DNA of 64,000 nt from Moniliophthora roreri (Eukaryota > Basidiomycota > Agaricomycetes > Agaricales > Marasmiaceae), in the NCBI GenBank assembly GCA_001466705.2, contig LATX02000186.1:496001-560000 (forward strand), read 5' to 3'. Positions 46,054 through 58,256 of the stretch are shown here, in pieces (position 1 is the first letter of the stretch; each line of letters opens with the position of its first letter). Made by a program: the position numbers and the translations under genes. The notes under the pieces are model-generated. The model saw only the letters and a program-made list of their open reading frames with translations. It ran no database searches and was not told the DNA's origin.

Positions 46054-46760
46054 CACGTAAAAGCACAACTTTTTTGCTTTCTGTGATATGTCTTTCTGCG
46101 TCAAGGCGCTCCTTGACGTGCCCGATTCGGTGTTTTTGGTGTGTCGAATCATACGGATTGGTGGTCTGGAGCTGGCGGTGCGTGTAGTGCTTTTCTAACT
46201 CGATTCTCTCCCTAAACCTTAAATAGAGCTAGCCGAACGTGCCTCTTAGCGATGCCCGAAGGTAACTCTGGTTTTCTGGCATGCTTAAATAAATTTGGTG
46301 TCCGGGCAAACGCCGCAGCAGTCGGCGTATAACGCGAGATCACTGATCTACATAGTGAATTCGAGAAACAGCGGAGTCGAAAACAAAATTTAAAGGTTTA
46401 CTAGCTCGACCTTTACTCTGCGTATCTATCTCGGTGCTGTACTATTTAGTTATCACCCGAAGCAATCCAGGCATTCGAACATACTGTAAGAAGTAACAGT
46501 ATTGACCTGCCAGGCTAAGCCTTGCCTACCATCGTCGTAGTTCGATTAAAATCCTCGGCAAACTCGCAAGGAGTCTATATCTCGAGCCATATCCATATCC
46601 TACTCAGGAGCTCGTAAATCATAGATTCCAGGCCGTGCGCCCCGTTATGTACCCGCGACTCGACCAGGTTCAGAATTAGTCCTTTAAATTGCTGATGGTG
46701 GTTTCACTATCTTGAAGGTAATCTTCGTACGAGTCCTGATACGCAACTACCAATAAATTG
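46054..46760. other. Intergenic, CpG-rich, no gene seen
   Basis: Host-type sequence between the small plus-strand gene and the 3' end of POP5. I looked for tRNA box motifs; GTTCGAATGCC (minus, about 46480) lacks a matching A box or cloverleaf. Confidence 0.5.
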
Positions 46761-47369
46761 TCAGCATACTCCGGTGTCGCAGAACGTGAATGTACCCGGC
46801 GCGCCAGCCCGTGCCCTATATCTCGCAACCACTATCCTGTTATGCTCAATCGCAGCTATCTGAGCATGTTTTATCGTTCCTTTGTACCAAACGATCTTAG
46901 CGTCTCGTTGAAAAAGGTTGGATGAGGACACTTACCACTGACGTGAACAACGTTAGGCAAAACCTTTACACCTTCTATCGACCGTAGCATCGTGACTGCA
47001 CCCCAAGCAATGTTATGATGATCTCTAGCAACTCTAACAATGCATATGTAAGTCGTAGGCGAAAAGTACTTTACTGGGAAATCGAGGGCAGGAGACATTA
47101 GAACTTCGTATCTCCTCAACGAGATGTAAAAACACACCAGTCAACGACAGCCCGACACTTCCCCACCCGACGTCCCCAAAATGAGTTATGACACTCTGCT
47201 TTATCGCCCCCCAGATATGTTTACCCTCGATCTGCGATAGTGTTTGGGTTGAATTGGATGGTTGGTCGAGAGGAAGGAATTCGATTAAGAGCCAGCGGTT
47301 CTTTGAAGGACCTGAGAGTCTAATTCTTCAGTATGATTGTTATTAGTTACATACCTTGAAGCGAACCAT
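46761..47369 (-). CDS. POP5: RNase P/MRP protein subunit POP5
   Basis: Four exons join in frame to a 144-residue protein: 47369-47355, 47300-47138, 47073-46936 and 46879-46761. The N-terminus MVRFKNRWLLIEFLP, the middle WGAIKQSVITHFGDVGWGSV, the core KYFSPTTYICIVRVARDHH followed by IAWGAVTMLRSIEG, and the end HVSGTIKHAQIAAIEHNR are the conserved blocks of Pop5, a shared subunit of nuclear RNase P (5' maturation of tRNA) and RNase MRP (pre-rRNA processing). The length matches the family. The introns are 53-64 nt with GTATGT, GTGTGT and GTAAGT donors. The first exon has only 15 nt. Nothing is missing, so the gene is probably functional. Confidence 0.93.
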
Positions 47370-47888
47370 TATAATTATGGGACGTTAGGAGGGCAGAGTG
47401 TCGTGTGTAATAGAGGAACGAAGCTAAGCCGGCGCGTTCGTTGCGCGCTCAGTTGCTGACGCCTCAAAGTCGCTTCTGCGCACAACATGACATTTGAGAG
47501 CACTACATAGATACAAGCAAGTTTATTCATAGTCTCTTGTCCACGTAAAGGCGTCTTTATCAAGAAAACTGTACAAATTATCCATACAGATGAGTACAAT
47601 CTCAGTGAGTAGGTCTTAGTTTTCAGGAATATAAACCGTAAATGAGCTCAACCAGATCCCATCATCATCTCGTCTAGGGCTAGTCCTACGGAGGAATATC
47701 AATCATGAATATGAGAAATGAAATGTGAGTGAATACTGACAGAAACTCTAGCCGATGAGCATCTGACAATTTTGGGGATGGTGGCAACGAAGCAATATCA
47801 ATACAAAATGAGGATGCGGGTGAAGGTGGACAAGATGAAGCGTCTTGGATATATGATAGTCCGTCGACCGATGCGGAGGCTGAATCAT
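47370..47888. other. Intergenic region upstream of POP5
   Basis: Lies between the POP5 start and the 3' end of the next minus-strand gene. A 74-codon minus frame (47375-47599) has no family support. It should hold the POP5 promoter; no clear TATA box is seen. Confidence 0.5.
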
Positions 47889-48831
47889 TCAGTGATGAAA
47901 GCGTGGTCTCTTCGTCAGTGGGTGAACAGATTCTGTGGTGAAAGAATAATCAGCTTCAGCAAGATGACATGCAGGTTCAAAGATTCTGTACAGTTTGGGA
48001 GATGAGTGGTTTTCTATGACTGGTGCTTCGACACTTAGCAGGAGCGTATGAGCTTCACTTCCAGAGGGTTGTAAATGAGAGGTCGTAGTCGGTCGAGTAG
48101 ACGCAGTCGCTTCCGGTGCCCCGTTAACCTCTTCAACAACAACGGTCTCATTCGATACTGCAGGAGAGCTGGCAGATCCTGCCGAATTTCTGGATGCATA
48201 TGAGCATGAAATATTGCTTGACTCAAGTGACAGACACACCTTTCACTACCACGTCCACTAGTGTCGTTCTGAGTTATCGCCTCGACACCTTCAAGCCCAG
48301 GTCCAAAATGTTCGAAAGAAAACCCATCTTCTGGTCGCTCCTGGAAGACATCTTCCATAGCCACAGACAGATCTTGGTTCCCATCATCGTGCGAGTACTG
48401 GATTACAGCCAAAGTCCCTTGATGTAGTCGACGAGTGAATGACCGAAGGGGGGTGTTCTTCGACAATATCTTCACAGTTTCTCCACTTACTCGAGGAGCA
48501 ACGTCTGCTCGAGGGTCATACTCTTTTGCTGCTCGCCGAGCTCTAATTGGGAGTCAAATCAAGATCTACTTTATATAAATAAAAACTTGAACGTGACACA
48601 CCTAAACCTTCGACTTCTTTCCGAAGAGGACAAGGGCGGACCCCGGGGTTTCATCAAGTCCTGTATTCCTTTGAGTGGGTTCTTCTTAGTTGAGCAAGGC
48701 CGTTACAAACTAGCTCATATTGCTGGTATTGCGCCCTCGTGGCCTCGTCAATGTAGATGGGTCTTGGACGCTGTTATTTCGGATCGAATCCGTTCCTCCA
48801 CAACGACACGAGCTGGTACACGTACTGACAT
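47889..48831 (-). CDS. Conserved-looking hypothetical protein, five exons (242 aa)
   Basis: Exons 48831-48826 (only 6 nt, ATG TCA), 48770-48711, 48660-48602, 48542-48240 and 48189-47889 join in frame to 242 residues. Introns are 50-59 nt with GTACGT, GTTTGT, GTGTGT and GTGTGT donors and AG acceptors. The protein starts MSRPRPIYIDEATRAQYQQY, continues with a basic stretch (SERSRR, RARRAAKEYD) and VSGETVKILSKNTPLRSFTR, and ends in a Ser/Thr-rich tail and TKRPRFHH. The N-terminal half looks ordered and conserved, while the tail looks disordered. I do not recognise a named family. The clean joining of five exons argues strongly for a real gene. Confidence 0.72.
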
Positions 48832-48931
48832 GTATTAAATCCAATATCGCATTCTTGGGGAGCGTTCCGATACCCAGTCGATCCTCTGTGGTGATGGTCC
48901 GAATAAGAGATGGTTGTGAGTAATTTGAAGT

Positions 48932-50330
48932 TCACGCGTTGTTGCTTCTTAATTTCTCACTACCACGACAGTCTGGCTTCTTCCGGAAAAGATATCGCCT
49001 ATTCGATATCATTATTCTCAAAAGCTGCACTGCCTTACTGGAACGGCGACTGTCAACCAAAGAAATAGCCTGGTGAACAAATCCTCTTTTTCTAGATGTC
49101 GTGTTTTTGGTTAGCCAGTTCTCGATGTCCCACTGGCTCAAATTTGAAGTTTCTCTGCTCAAGGATGGGCTCACAAATATGCAGAACTAGCACTTCAGCA
49201 TCGAAATATGAAAGATCGCGTAGAAACTGACAGCGCGATGTGCATACCATAAAGGCGAGCTCAGTTTCTTATTATATGTCACAACTAGTCTTTCACTAAC
49301 ACCTCCATCTCTATGTACACACACCACCAAACAACTTCCATTTGACAGATTCCCCTGGGACTTGAAGCACGCAATGCCTTGCTTCCAATTCACTAAACTG
49401 CCCCTGGAGTGGCTCAGAAAGGTGACTTTAGTGGTCTCAAGCTCGAAGAGACTCTCCTCTTCATCATCGCCTGGGAATTTTCAGAGCTCATAAGAAATTG
49501 CACCAGCTCCCCATACGAAAACTGTCGACCTGTTGCATGTTACCACGACAAGGGCCCCAGATACGCGCGTATGATTTATGCCTTCGGAGTGCCGTTTACG
49601 CTAACTTGTCTTATTCGAAAAGATCCATCATGGCTTCGACGCAGCTGAACCAGGGTATATGACGGCATCTTGAAGTCTTCACGCAATAGAAGCCTCAATC
49701 GATCCGTCCTGCGGTAGATTTCACTCGACGAACCTCAAGGATGAAGATGACTACAATAACGATACTGTCCTCAATTGGGCTGATGTTTAACAGACAGTTC
49801 TACATCCCCTCCGTTGAAAACGTACTTGATATGCACAAATTCGTTATCTAATAATCACTCGCGTCGAAGAAAGTCGAGGATGAGAATAAGCAGTAACTGA
49901 CTATCAGGTAAGCTTTCGGATAATCTCGTCGAGTTAAAAGCTGACACAGTCGTTCCAGTCTCATGCCGTGCAATCGCGATTTGCTCGACGACCTTTTCAA
50001 AAATGTGCGGAAAGCCTACCTGGTACTGGGAGAAGTTCAATGATACACAACCTAGCTAGTAGTCCCGAACTCAACATCAACATCATTTTGCTTTCGAAAC
50101 AGGGAACGGACACTAGACTTGAAAAGATTATCAATACTGCCCAGGTATGCATCGCGTTTACAGAGGATATCAATGCCGCTTTCCTTAGAGTAATTAAAAG
50201 ACCCCCCGAGCGGAAACGCGAGCCCAACCCGGACATAAAAGATACTGGATACGAAGATCCTGGACATTTCTCGTTGGCACGGACCCATGTACGTCTTCCT
50301 ACCGATTACCTCTGAAAGCCAACAACCTGC
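48932..50330. other. Unresolved coding-like stretch
   Basis: Plus-strand frames at 49409-49648 (LEETLLFIIAWEFSELIRNC) and 49968-50315 (RLEKIINTAQVCIAFTEDIN) and minus-strand frames at 48932-49174 and 49187-49393 are each 70-115 codons. CpG content is host-like and GTAAGC and CAG borders occur, so a spliced or decayed gene may be here. I could not join the frames into a convincing protein or recognise a domain. Confidence 0.3.
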
Positions 50331-51360
50331 TGATCGTTTTTCAGGTGAACTTAAGCGGCCTACTCAATGCTCCCAATAGAATCGCTTGAGAATCGCCGCT
50401 CAAGAAGGCCGTATCCTATTCGCCACACACTCTGGATATCGCACTTTGCCGAACTGGTTGGGTTCACATGGACCTACACATCTAATTTAAACTCGCTAGT
50501 CATTATCGAGCATGGGTATTATTCATCATGATCAAGTGTTTCTATGATCCCAGTGATGACGATTTGAAGACCTGGCAGATCTCGATAGCGGGGCTTCGAG
50601 GTCTGATGACTCAAAAGGCTAGCCCAAATGATGTGGTAACCTGACCGCGCTTGTCAACCCAGTCGAGGCGTCTAGCGCGTGATCACGTCGTTTTTTTGCT
50701 CTGCCCAACCGTTTGTACCCTGCGATGTTTATACGCCTATATTTTATGTCTACAGTACAGTACCCTATTTCATTTGTGGGTTGCACTAGGTTGTGCTTAC
50801 GGAGAAACACGGATGGATTTGGTAAATTAATCTCGGCTTTTGCCGAATTACCTTTCTTCAGCATCGATGGCGGTTTTCAGATACTCGCCTGCTATCGTTC
50901 ATGCACTGATTTGAAGGTACGCTTTGCTATAATATGAGAGCAATCCTGCGAGACTTCTGACTATACTTTACGGTTGAAAACCACAGGGGAAAAACACCAT
51001 CCGTAGTCATCGGAATAGAGCAAGGATATAGAAATCTCAGCGAATCCCTGTCAGATTCTGCTTAAATTTTTCTTGCTTATCGTTTCCAATGCGAAGTAAG
51101 CCTCGATTTGGCCGGAACTGCGCGTACTATCTGAGTAAAGCTCATTGGTCGAAATTTTTTCAGTCTTCCGTTGTCAACCCTCAAGCGAGCGACTGAACGT
51201 TCTTTGGAAGTGATGGTTTCTAGTTCTGGAAATCAGAACTGGGAAACCAAATATCAAACACGAGTCTGTCAAAACGTATAATAAATCTCACGAACCCCTG
51301 CGACCTTTCTCTCCGCTCTCCCCATAACCCCAATCTTCCCACTTTGGTCTAGTACCCAAA
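50331..51360. other. Intergenic, upstream of the first monooxygenase
   Basis: No frame here has family support. The part next to 51361 should contain the promoter; CT-rich sequence (CGACCTTTCTCTCCGCTCTC, about 51300) precedes the ATG, as is common for fungal genes. Confidence 0.45.
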
Positions 51361-53295
51361 ATGCCCAAACACCACTCGGTGAGCCGATTTCATTTGCGAG
51401 TGGCACTTGGATTAATGGACTTCAACTAGTCCTTGCCAAAGCAGACCTCCCTCAGCATACATTTTATCATCGTCGGCGGTGGTTTGGCAGGTTTAGCCTG
51501 TGCTATTGCCCTTAAGCGAGTCGGCCATCGCGTTACCGTCCTCGAAAAGACACAGAGTCTCCCAACAGTGCGTCTGAGCCGTTCAACACTCTGGATGTGT
51601 ACCTGTCTAATATAGCTCTGACCTCGCTTACAGTCTTCCGGCGGGACAAGAATGCCTCCAAATCTTTCCAAGATCCTTTTCAGCTGGGGATACGAACAGG
51701 AATTGCGCACAATCACTTTGAAGTCGGGAGGTCTGAATTTGTATCTTCGTAGGTTCCTCACGACAATCTTCTTTCTTATAACTCACTGATGCCCTCGAAG
51801 AAAATACCGGTGAAAGCCTGGGCAGCCACGCTTGGGATGAAGAAGTCTTGAAAGAAACTGGCGGCGAATTTCTCTTCACTCATGTGGGGTTTCTTCATTT
51901 TTGAACCTTGTCATCACTGCACTGACAAACACACTCTGAATTAGCACTGTGACTTATATCGCTTCCTATATGAGAAAGCCATCTCTTTGGGCGCAAACGT
52001 ACGCATGAATACCACTGCCATATCGATTGATCCTATTTTCCGAGCCATCCTCTTGAGTACCGGCGAATCACTCAGAGGCGACGTCATCATCGGGGCCGAT
52101 GGTTTGCTCGGCATTTCAAGAGCAGTTGTTCTCACCTCTCAAGATGTAGACATTCGAGGAGCGACTTTGGGACTGTCGATTCCAGACATGGACATGTACA
52201 GGTGTGAACTGTTGACCGACGATTTACCAAGACCTTCAGCTAACTTTCTTCGTAGTCTTGTCATTCCGATATCTCCTTTGAAAGACGACAACAGTCTAGT
52301 AGCATTTCTCGACGACCATCAGGTAGCCTGCTGGATTCCCTTCGCATCTTCATATGACTGAGAGTCCATTAGACGACACTCCAAACATGGTTCGGCAACT
52401 CCAGAGGCATTCTTGCCTTCCCAGTGGTATTTGCTGCGTGTTTCCTTTCTTCTACTTCTACTGAAGGCTTTTTGTCACAGGGAGGAGCTCCCGAATTTGC
52501 CATTTACGCTTATGCTCCAAGCGTGGGCGATAGAAAGACGTGGAACGACCCTATTGCTGTCAACGATGTGAAGACAGTTTTTGGTTCTTGTGAATCTAGG
52601 TCAGAAATATTCCTTGTGTGGTTTTATAGTTTACTGAAACAAAGGCATCCGCAGACTTGAAAAACTCGGTTCTCTCGCCAGCTTTGCCGTTTGCGTGCCT
52701 GTCGAAGACACTCCCGAACTTGAAGATTGGGTCGATGGTCGACTGGTCGTTGTCGGTAACGCTGCACATCCGCTACCCGCAAGTTTAAAATTTTCCTTCC
52801 ATGTGTATCGTTCTAATGGAATTCTTCTAACAGCCCGGTTCTATTCAAGAGTGTGCCCTGGCTATCGAAGATGCCGCTGTCCTCGGAAAACTCTTCTCTC
52901 ACCTCCACAGTGAGGATCAGATCGACAGTTTCCTCTGGGCTTTTCAGGACCTTCGCAAGGGTCGATGCGCTTTTATCACACGGAAGGAACGTGAGATCAT
53001 TCAGTTCCTTACCGCTGAGTCCGGATCACCTCTTCAAGAAGAGCGAGACAAGGCAATGAGGACGAAGAGAGATGCTGGTGTTTACGCATTGCATTCGCTC
53101 GGTGACGAGATTGAAGAGACACAGGAGTGGCTTGATATCAAGGAGGTTTTTGCGTACGATGCCGAGGACGAAGCAGACAATTGGTGGGTTGAGTGGGGCT
53201 TGTTACGAGAACGAGCGAGACATGTCTCTCTGGATGCCTCCTCGTTCCACGGCGCGACCATGAACATTAAGATCGAATACACTTCCGTTTATTGA
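51361..53295 (+). CDS. FAD-dependent monooxygenase, salicylate hydroxylase-like (copy 1)
   Basis: Ten exons join in frame to 478 residues: 51361-51378, 51430-51567, 51634-51748, 51801-51883, 51945-52201, 52256-52322, 52373-52426, 52481-52599, 52655-52778 and 52834-53295. The protein has the FAD Rossmann motif IIVGGGLAGLACAIAL (G22-G27), the DG motif RGDVIIGADGLLGISRA and the second FAD motif as VVVGNAAHPLPPGSIQ (about 315-330), placing it in the class A flavoprotein aromatic hydroxylases. Such enzymes use NAD(P)H and O2 to hydroxylate small ring compounds in the cytosol. The usual acidic residue of the last motif is Asn here. The ninth intron uses a GC donor (GCAAGT at 52779). The C-terminus carries FAYDAEDEADNWWVEWG, shared with copy 2 at 55300. 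Substrate unknown. Confidence 0.9.
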
Positions 53296-53418
53296 GCCAG
53301 AGTGGCTGATCTTGTTTTCTTGGTATCCATCTCCTGTTAGCTAATCCGTTGTAAAACATCTGTAATGTACAGTACCCGTACAGAGATATCCATAGTAAAT
53401 AGGCAGATAAGCAGAAAA

Positions 53419-55224
53419 TCATGGAGAATGTATAATGCTAAAGTTTTCTTTGAATCGTGAACGTTCGGGAGAAGGTGTTACCTGTACTGGCTGCCAGAAT
53501 CGATAATTATCATGTCGATGTGCGTAAGAAGAAGCGGATTGATTAGGGACGTGATGGCGGCTATCTCGCGAGTGATGATGGCGATGTGAGTAGGAAGGGC
53601 TGTCGTTAAGTTTAGAGTCATGCCTGGAGTCGTAGTCGTGGTGGCGATGTGAGTAAGAAGGGCTGTCATCAAGTTTAGAGTCGCGCCTGGAGTCGTAGTC
53701 GCGATCATGATGTCGATGATGGCGGTGAGAACGAGAGCGGCTGTCGCTAGAATCATGGCGACGCTCCTTATCTTTGTCAGACCGATGTCTATGACTTCGG
53801 TCACGGCGACGATGTGAGTCGTCTTTTAGATCACGACTCGTTTTGTGACGTGTAGAATGTCCACGAGCACTAGACTCTCGAGGACGATGTCGAGGTGAAT
53901 TTTGCTCGTTTTGAACGGAAAGGTAGTATGGCTGTGGGGAGCTTGGCCCAACCGAGGGATCTAGATGATATCTGTAGTCGCGCTGGGGCCGTGGCGGGGA
54001 AGCAATGCTTGGTGACGATGGATGATAATAGCCTATGGAGCTCATTTCGAGCTTCATGGGAGGTAGCATCGGTGGCTCGGGAAGATATGGTTTGAATTCT
54101 GTTGGAATAACAGGAGGCTCGGGCTGTTCTCTCAAACGACGAGACGACTTGTGACGGGGGCTGCGATGTCGGGAACGTGAGCGGGAGCCGGAGCCAGAGC
54201 TCGACGGTACACTCCGTCGTGAGGATTTATGCTTGACCTTCCGAGGTTCCACTTCAGTGATAGTGTCGCTGCCTGGTGTAACCCGTTTCTTGAATGGATT
54301 AAACCTGGATAGACCCGGCCTCGAACCCTTTTTCTTTATTGCTTTTTTGCGCTATATGGAGACTGAATACTGATGTATGAAGAAAAAAAGGCTGACAGTC
54401 AACATACCTTGAGTTTCGAGCGTACCCTTTGCATCATACTCTTTTTGTCGGGTTCCTCTTCAAATTCTTCTTCCGCTATCGGAAATATAGATATAGATCG
54501 AGGTCCCTGTAGCGAAATCAGCGAGGAGTCACAAATGACATGAGATTTCTTTCGCACTTGTCGGGTTGAATAAGGAATCGGTAGTGGGTCGGGGATTATG
54601 CTGTCCTGTTCGCGACCTTTCCGCTGTTTCCGGCTGTGAGCATCACGAAGAGCAACCTGCACAAAAGGATGAGGAGTCTGATAATCAAACTCAGAATGAG
54701 CGGCACCTGAACATCATCCAATAGGTTCTGTGCATTCGTATGAAATTCTTCGGGTTTCTGGCGTCCTTTAGTGAGCTTATTGAGCACAGGTGTTGAACTG
54801 AAAAGGCTGAAGGGACGGTTGAGCGTACTTACACATTTGGGATGCTCGGATTTACTCACTCTGCCCAACGATTATCAAAATTCCTCAGCTGCGACGCTAG
54901 CGATAGCCTATGCTGGTGCAGAATATCAGAGCTTTTTTGGAGATTTTCCCGGCCTGCCTGTACGATCGGTGCCGCCTTCTTCGCTCTTGGAGGAAATCTT
55001 TTGTTCATTGCGTTGAATTCGGCTGGGTTAATATCAGTTTCTGAGCCGATTCGAGAGAGGTTGCGATGGGTATAGGGTGAAGGACATGGTGAGGGGCCTC
55101 GCGGGGCGCGGAAGCCTCGTGTAAATTTTCTTGAGCCGGCGGTAAACACATGGCAGATAACGGCAGGCAGACTAGCCCAGCTGAGTTCTCGACTTTCATC
55201 ATGGAATAGCCAGGTCTTCGACAT
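53419..55224 (-). CDS. Arg/Ser/His-rich protein with helical N-terminal region (about 545 aa)
   Basis: Exons 55224-54860, 54797-54707, 54656-54408 and 54351-53419 join in frame. The start MSKTWLFHDESREL at 55224 is the best guess; an upstream ATG at 55260 is also in frame. The first 150 residues (LRNFDNRWAD, VLNKLTKGRQKPEEF, NAQNLLDDVQVALRDAHSRK) look helical. The middle is acidic then basic (EEEFEEEPDKKS, KRKKAIKKKG). The last exon is low complexity with SRSRSRHRSPRHKSSRR, many His-Arg pairs and two near-identical units around DSKLDDSPSYSHRHH. RS-type tails occur in RNA-processing proteins, but no RNA-binding domain is seen, so function is unknown. Its 3' end faces the first monooxygenase, 123 bp away. 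Confidence 0.72.
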
Positions 55225-55299
55225 TATACAAAGGTATAGTAATCTAGAATACATGTTCATTATCTCTTCGTTTCCTTCTCAGATGAAAAACCTTTCTGG

Positions 55300-57127
55300 T
55301 CAGTAAAAGCTCCAGAACCTGAACTGCTGGACAGTGATCGTTGTGGACCTTTCCACCTCAACGACAATTGGGTTGCTGTTGGTAGTAGACAATCTCCTTC
55401 CTGGGATCTTGCCTTCCAGCCTCTCTTTTGTCATTCCCCAATCTACCCACCAACTATCGGCTTCCTCCGTGGCTTCATAACCAAAGATATCCCTGAATTC
55501 CTTTTCTTCGGCTGAACCCCCCAGATCGGAATCGCCGTCAATGTAGGACATGTCAGCATCTCGTCTGGCTCTTAACCCACCATCTCGATATTCCTCTTCC
55601 TCGCTCGGTGGCATGGTCATAAAGTAGACAATTCCGTACTCCTTCGTATGAATTTCCTCACATCTGGGTTGTCGAATCTCTTGAAGGGCGACGAGAAACT
55701 CGTCTATTTGTCTGACAGAAGTCAGATGAGAGAAGAGCTTTGCGAGAACCACGCCATCTTCTATGGAAAGTGCAGTCGACTGCAAGGAACCCGGCTTTGT
55801 CATAGTCAGTACCAGGTATAGCGATGGCACTTTGCAAAACATACGGGTAAAGGGTGCGCAGCCTCTCCGATTATCACCATCCTTCCCCTGACCCATTCTG
55901 TCAGGACTGCGCGCATCGTCACACGTCGACTTTTGGAGTACGGGGCAATCCTTCGCGGATACTCGAACCTGCAAATCTATCGTCAATCAGTGTCGGACAT
56001 CATGCTGATCCCTTACTCGGTTTCAGTTGCTTGGAATATGGTATCTTGGTGCTTTGGCCCAAGAGACACGTATACCGACATAGACAATTCGGACCTTTCT
56101 CCATCCTGGTTCGGCACATACTTAGTGCGTTTGCTAAAGACATTGGACGAGACTCTTACTGCCGGAAATCCCAAGACCGAGCGCTCATTGCCCATCCATA
56201 TGAACATATCTCCCTGGTTCACTGTGAGTCAGTGCTTGTCCGACCGAACAAAGACTTACGATATCTGCTTCGGCAGCCAGACAAACATCCAGATCGTCTA
56301 CCATTGCCTCTCTCGGTACTGTCATACTATTCGGAGTCAATTCGGGGACGATTGACGTTCTTTCTTAGGCATTTACCTGAACATTTCGATACCTGTATCC
56401 TCTACCGGAATCTCCGAGCAGCCCATGTAGTGCAGCGATATTCCCTGAAGACCATCCGCGCCGACAATTACATCTCCACGTACAATCTCTCCAGATCTGA
56501 GCGTTACGACAGCTGTTTCTGGGTCGATTTTTACCACTTCTGCGTTAAACCGGAAGTCGACCCCGCTGAAGTCAACTGCTTCGTAGAGAAGATCTCTTAA
56601 TTTTGCGTGCTTTGAACTAGTCAGTTGTCGCTCAGCTTGCACTGTATGTAGCTTACTTGGATGAACGCCAGGTCTCCACCGGTCTCCATGAACAGATCGT
56701 CGCTCCAAAGATAGCTGTTGAGACACTCTCCCGATTCGACTATGGATAGCATTATTCAGTCATCACGTTTATCTAGGAAGGTAGCTCCTACATCGCAAGA
56801 GGTGGACATTATTGCACTTCATGGCTTTTGACTGAAAGGCTCTACGCAGGCCCAAATGATACAGAATCTTCGTTAAATTGGGTGGGATGCGGCATCCCTC
56901 TGACTATTAATCGAGCCATTAGCATTTCGTTGAGAAGGTAAGCGTGCGAATGAATTTACCTTGCTTGAATAGCCCTCTTCCTTTTCCAGAACCGTAACAA
57001 TATATCCCGTACGCCGCAGCGCTAGTGCGCATGCCAGACCCGTGATTCCACCTCCAATAATGACGAAATGCAAGGGAATGACTGCAGTCTTCGCGGGAGG
57101 GCCTTCGATTGTCTGCAGTACGACCAT
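55300..57127 (-). CDS. FAD-dependent monooxygenase, salicylate hydroxylase-like (copy 2)
   Basis: Nine exons join in frame to 474 residues: 57127-56960, 56903-56792, 56739-56657, 56609-56377, 56326-56260, 56213-56160, 56105-56017, 55968-55845 and 55794-55300. Motifs: FVIIGGGITGLACALALRR (G25-G30) for FAD, GCRIPPNLTKILYHLGL, the DG motif RGDVIVGADGLQGIS and MVIIGEAAHPLPPGSLQ (about 300-316). The C-terminal FGYEATEEADSWWVDWG corresponds to the end of copy 1 (51361-53295), so the two are paralogues in opposite orientation. It is predicted to hydroxylate an aromatic or heteroaromatic substrate with NAD(P)H and O2. The region just before the last FAD motif (about residues 270-300) matches the family less well, so the border at 55968 is the least certain. 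Substrate unknown. Confidence 0.88.
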
Positions 57128-57616
57128 CTTTTTCTGTGCGAGTTGGGAAATTGGGGCTTGGATGTTGTCTCTCAGTGTTGTGTCCCTTTTTAAGCGTTTT
57201 CAACCCACCGAGTAAAAGTATGGTTCCGACTCCTGTCGATCCGTCCCATGTTCTAATACAATCTCAAGAGGAATCTCATCGCAGGCCTATTCAATTAATA
57301 GTATAACATGTCGGGTCGAGGACAAGATCACAACGGAATTGCGATTGCGTTCATTTAGGCATAGATCGACATTCATGAGCTTTCCCGAGTTGGAAGTTCT
57401 GCATACGATGGGGATTTCGGCTATTGTGCTGCACTCGAGCCTGAAAGAGGTTTGCACGGCTGATTTGGCATCAGCGAGCTATCGGACAATAAGTCTAGGC
57501 TAAATGAAAAAGGTACAGATAACAAGCACCTCCAGTGTTGTCGGCATAGCAGGTATACCAGGGTTACTTTCTGATCATTTTTACCCTAGTTCCAGCCGTC
57601 CTATCCTTGTTCAAAA
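57128..57616. other. Intergenic, upstream of monooxygenase copy 2
   Basis: No gene is supported. It presumably contains the promoter of the minus-strand gene starting at 57127. Confidence 0.45.
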
Positions 57617-58256
57617 CAATCATTTGGTGTGAGTTTCGACGCATTCATTTCGTGTCGCCATTGCTTCGACCACTGCAATTCGCGATTCTGGACCAAAAAA
57701 GTCTGAGTCCCAGAAACTGAGTCTATTAGGTTGCTTCGTGCATAAGAAAAGACAGATTTGATTGGTTAAACAGTCGGGAAGGTAACAAATACTTTGATCA
57801 TTTCCACCCCATCTTAGCTTCGTGTAAATGCGACCTGGGTCGGGATCGCGAGAGCCACATATGAAGACATAGATTTTCCACTCCGAGGGAGAACGGGTGC
57901 TTTTGGTACACATATTTAGAATGTCACTTGCTAGGACTGGAATAATGACAGCGGGAGGATCTCGAGGTGATTGAGAGTGCAAGTATCATACATTAGAACT
58001 GTATTTGTGAGCTGCAGGGTCACTTGACGGTTACCATGATCATATCGACGATTGTGGAAAAGGCGTTCAATGGGTGCCTCGTTCGATAGCCCATGGGAAA
58101 GTGAAGCTCGGCAAGAGCATATGCTACCCTGACCGGACCCGATTTTTTAACATGGATCGCAGGACCCCAAAATTCTTTTAACGCCAGTTCCCTGAACCTT
58201 CGTAAGAGCGAACTCGAAGACACCCAGATTTCCAAGCCAAGATGAGGATGATACAC
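57617..58256 (-). CDS. Hypothetical gene, two coding blocks, borders unresolved
   Basis: The minus-strand block 58256-58020 (extending a little upstream as CSYDLTDLTATEEEELLRDH) reads VYHPHLGLEIWVSSSSLLRR, ALKEFWGPAIHVKKSGPVRV and ALAELHFPMGYR. The block 57982-57620 reads SPSEWKIYVFICGSRDPDPG and ESRIAVVEAMATRNECVETH. Both have host-like CpG content and no stop. I could not find an intron that joins them in frame, nor a start codon. Its 5' end lies within about 170 bp of the divergent formamidase start (58424), so they may share a promoter. Family not recognised. Confidence 0.4.

Noticed and set aside
46470..46490. Second B-box-like motif GTTCGAATGCC
   Set aside because: No matching A box, acceptor stem or T-rich terminator at the right distance.
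54315..54335. tRNA-like B box (GGGTTCGAGGCCGG on the minus strand)
   Set aside because: It lies within a coding exon and no cloverleaf or A box accompanies it.
55854..56600. 248-codon plus-strand frame
   Set aside because: Antisense of monooxygenase copy 2, whose nine exons join in frame on the minus strand with all FAD motifs.
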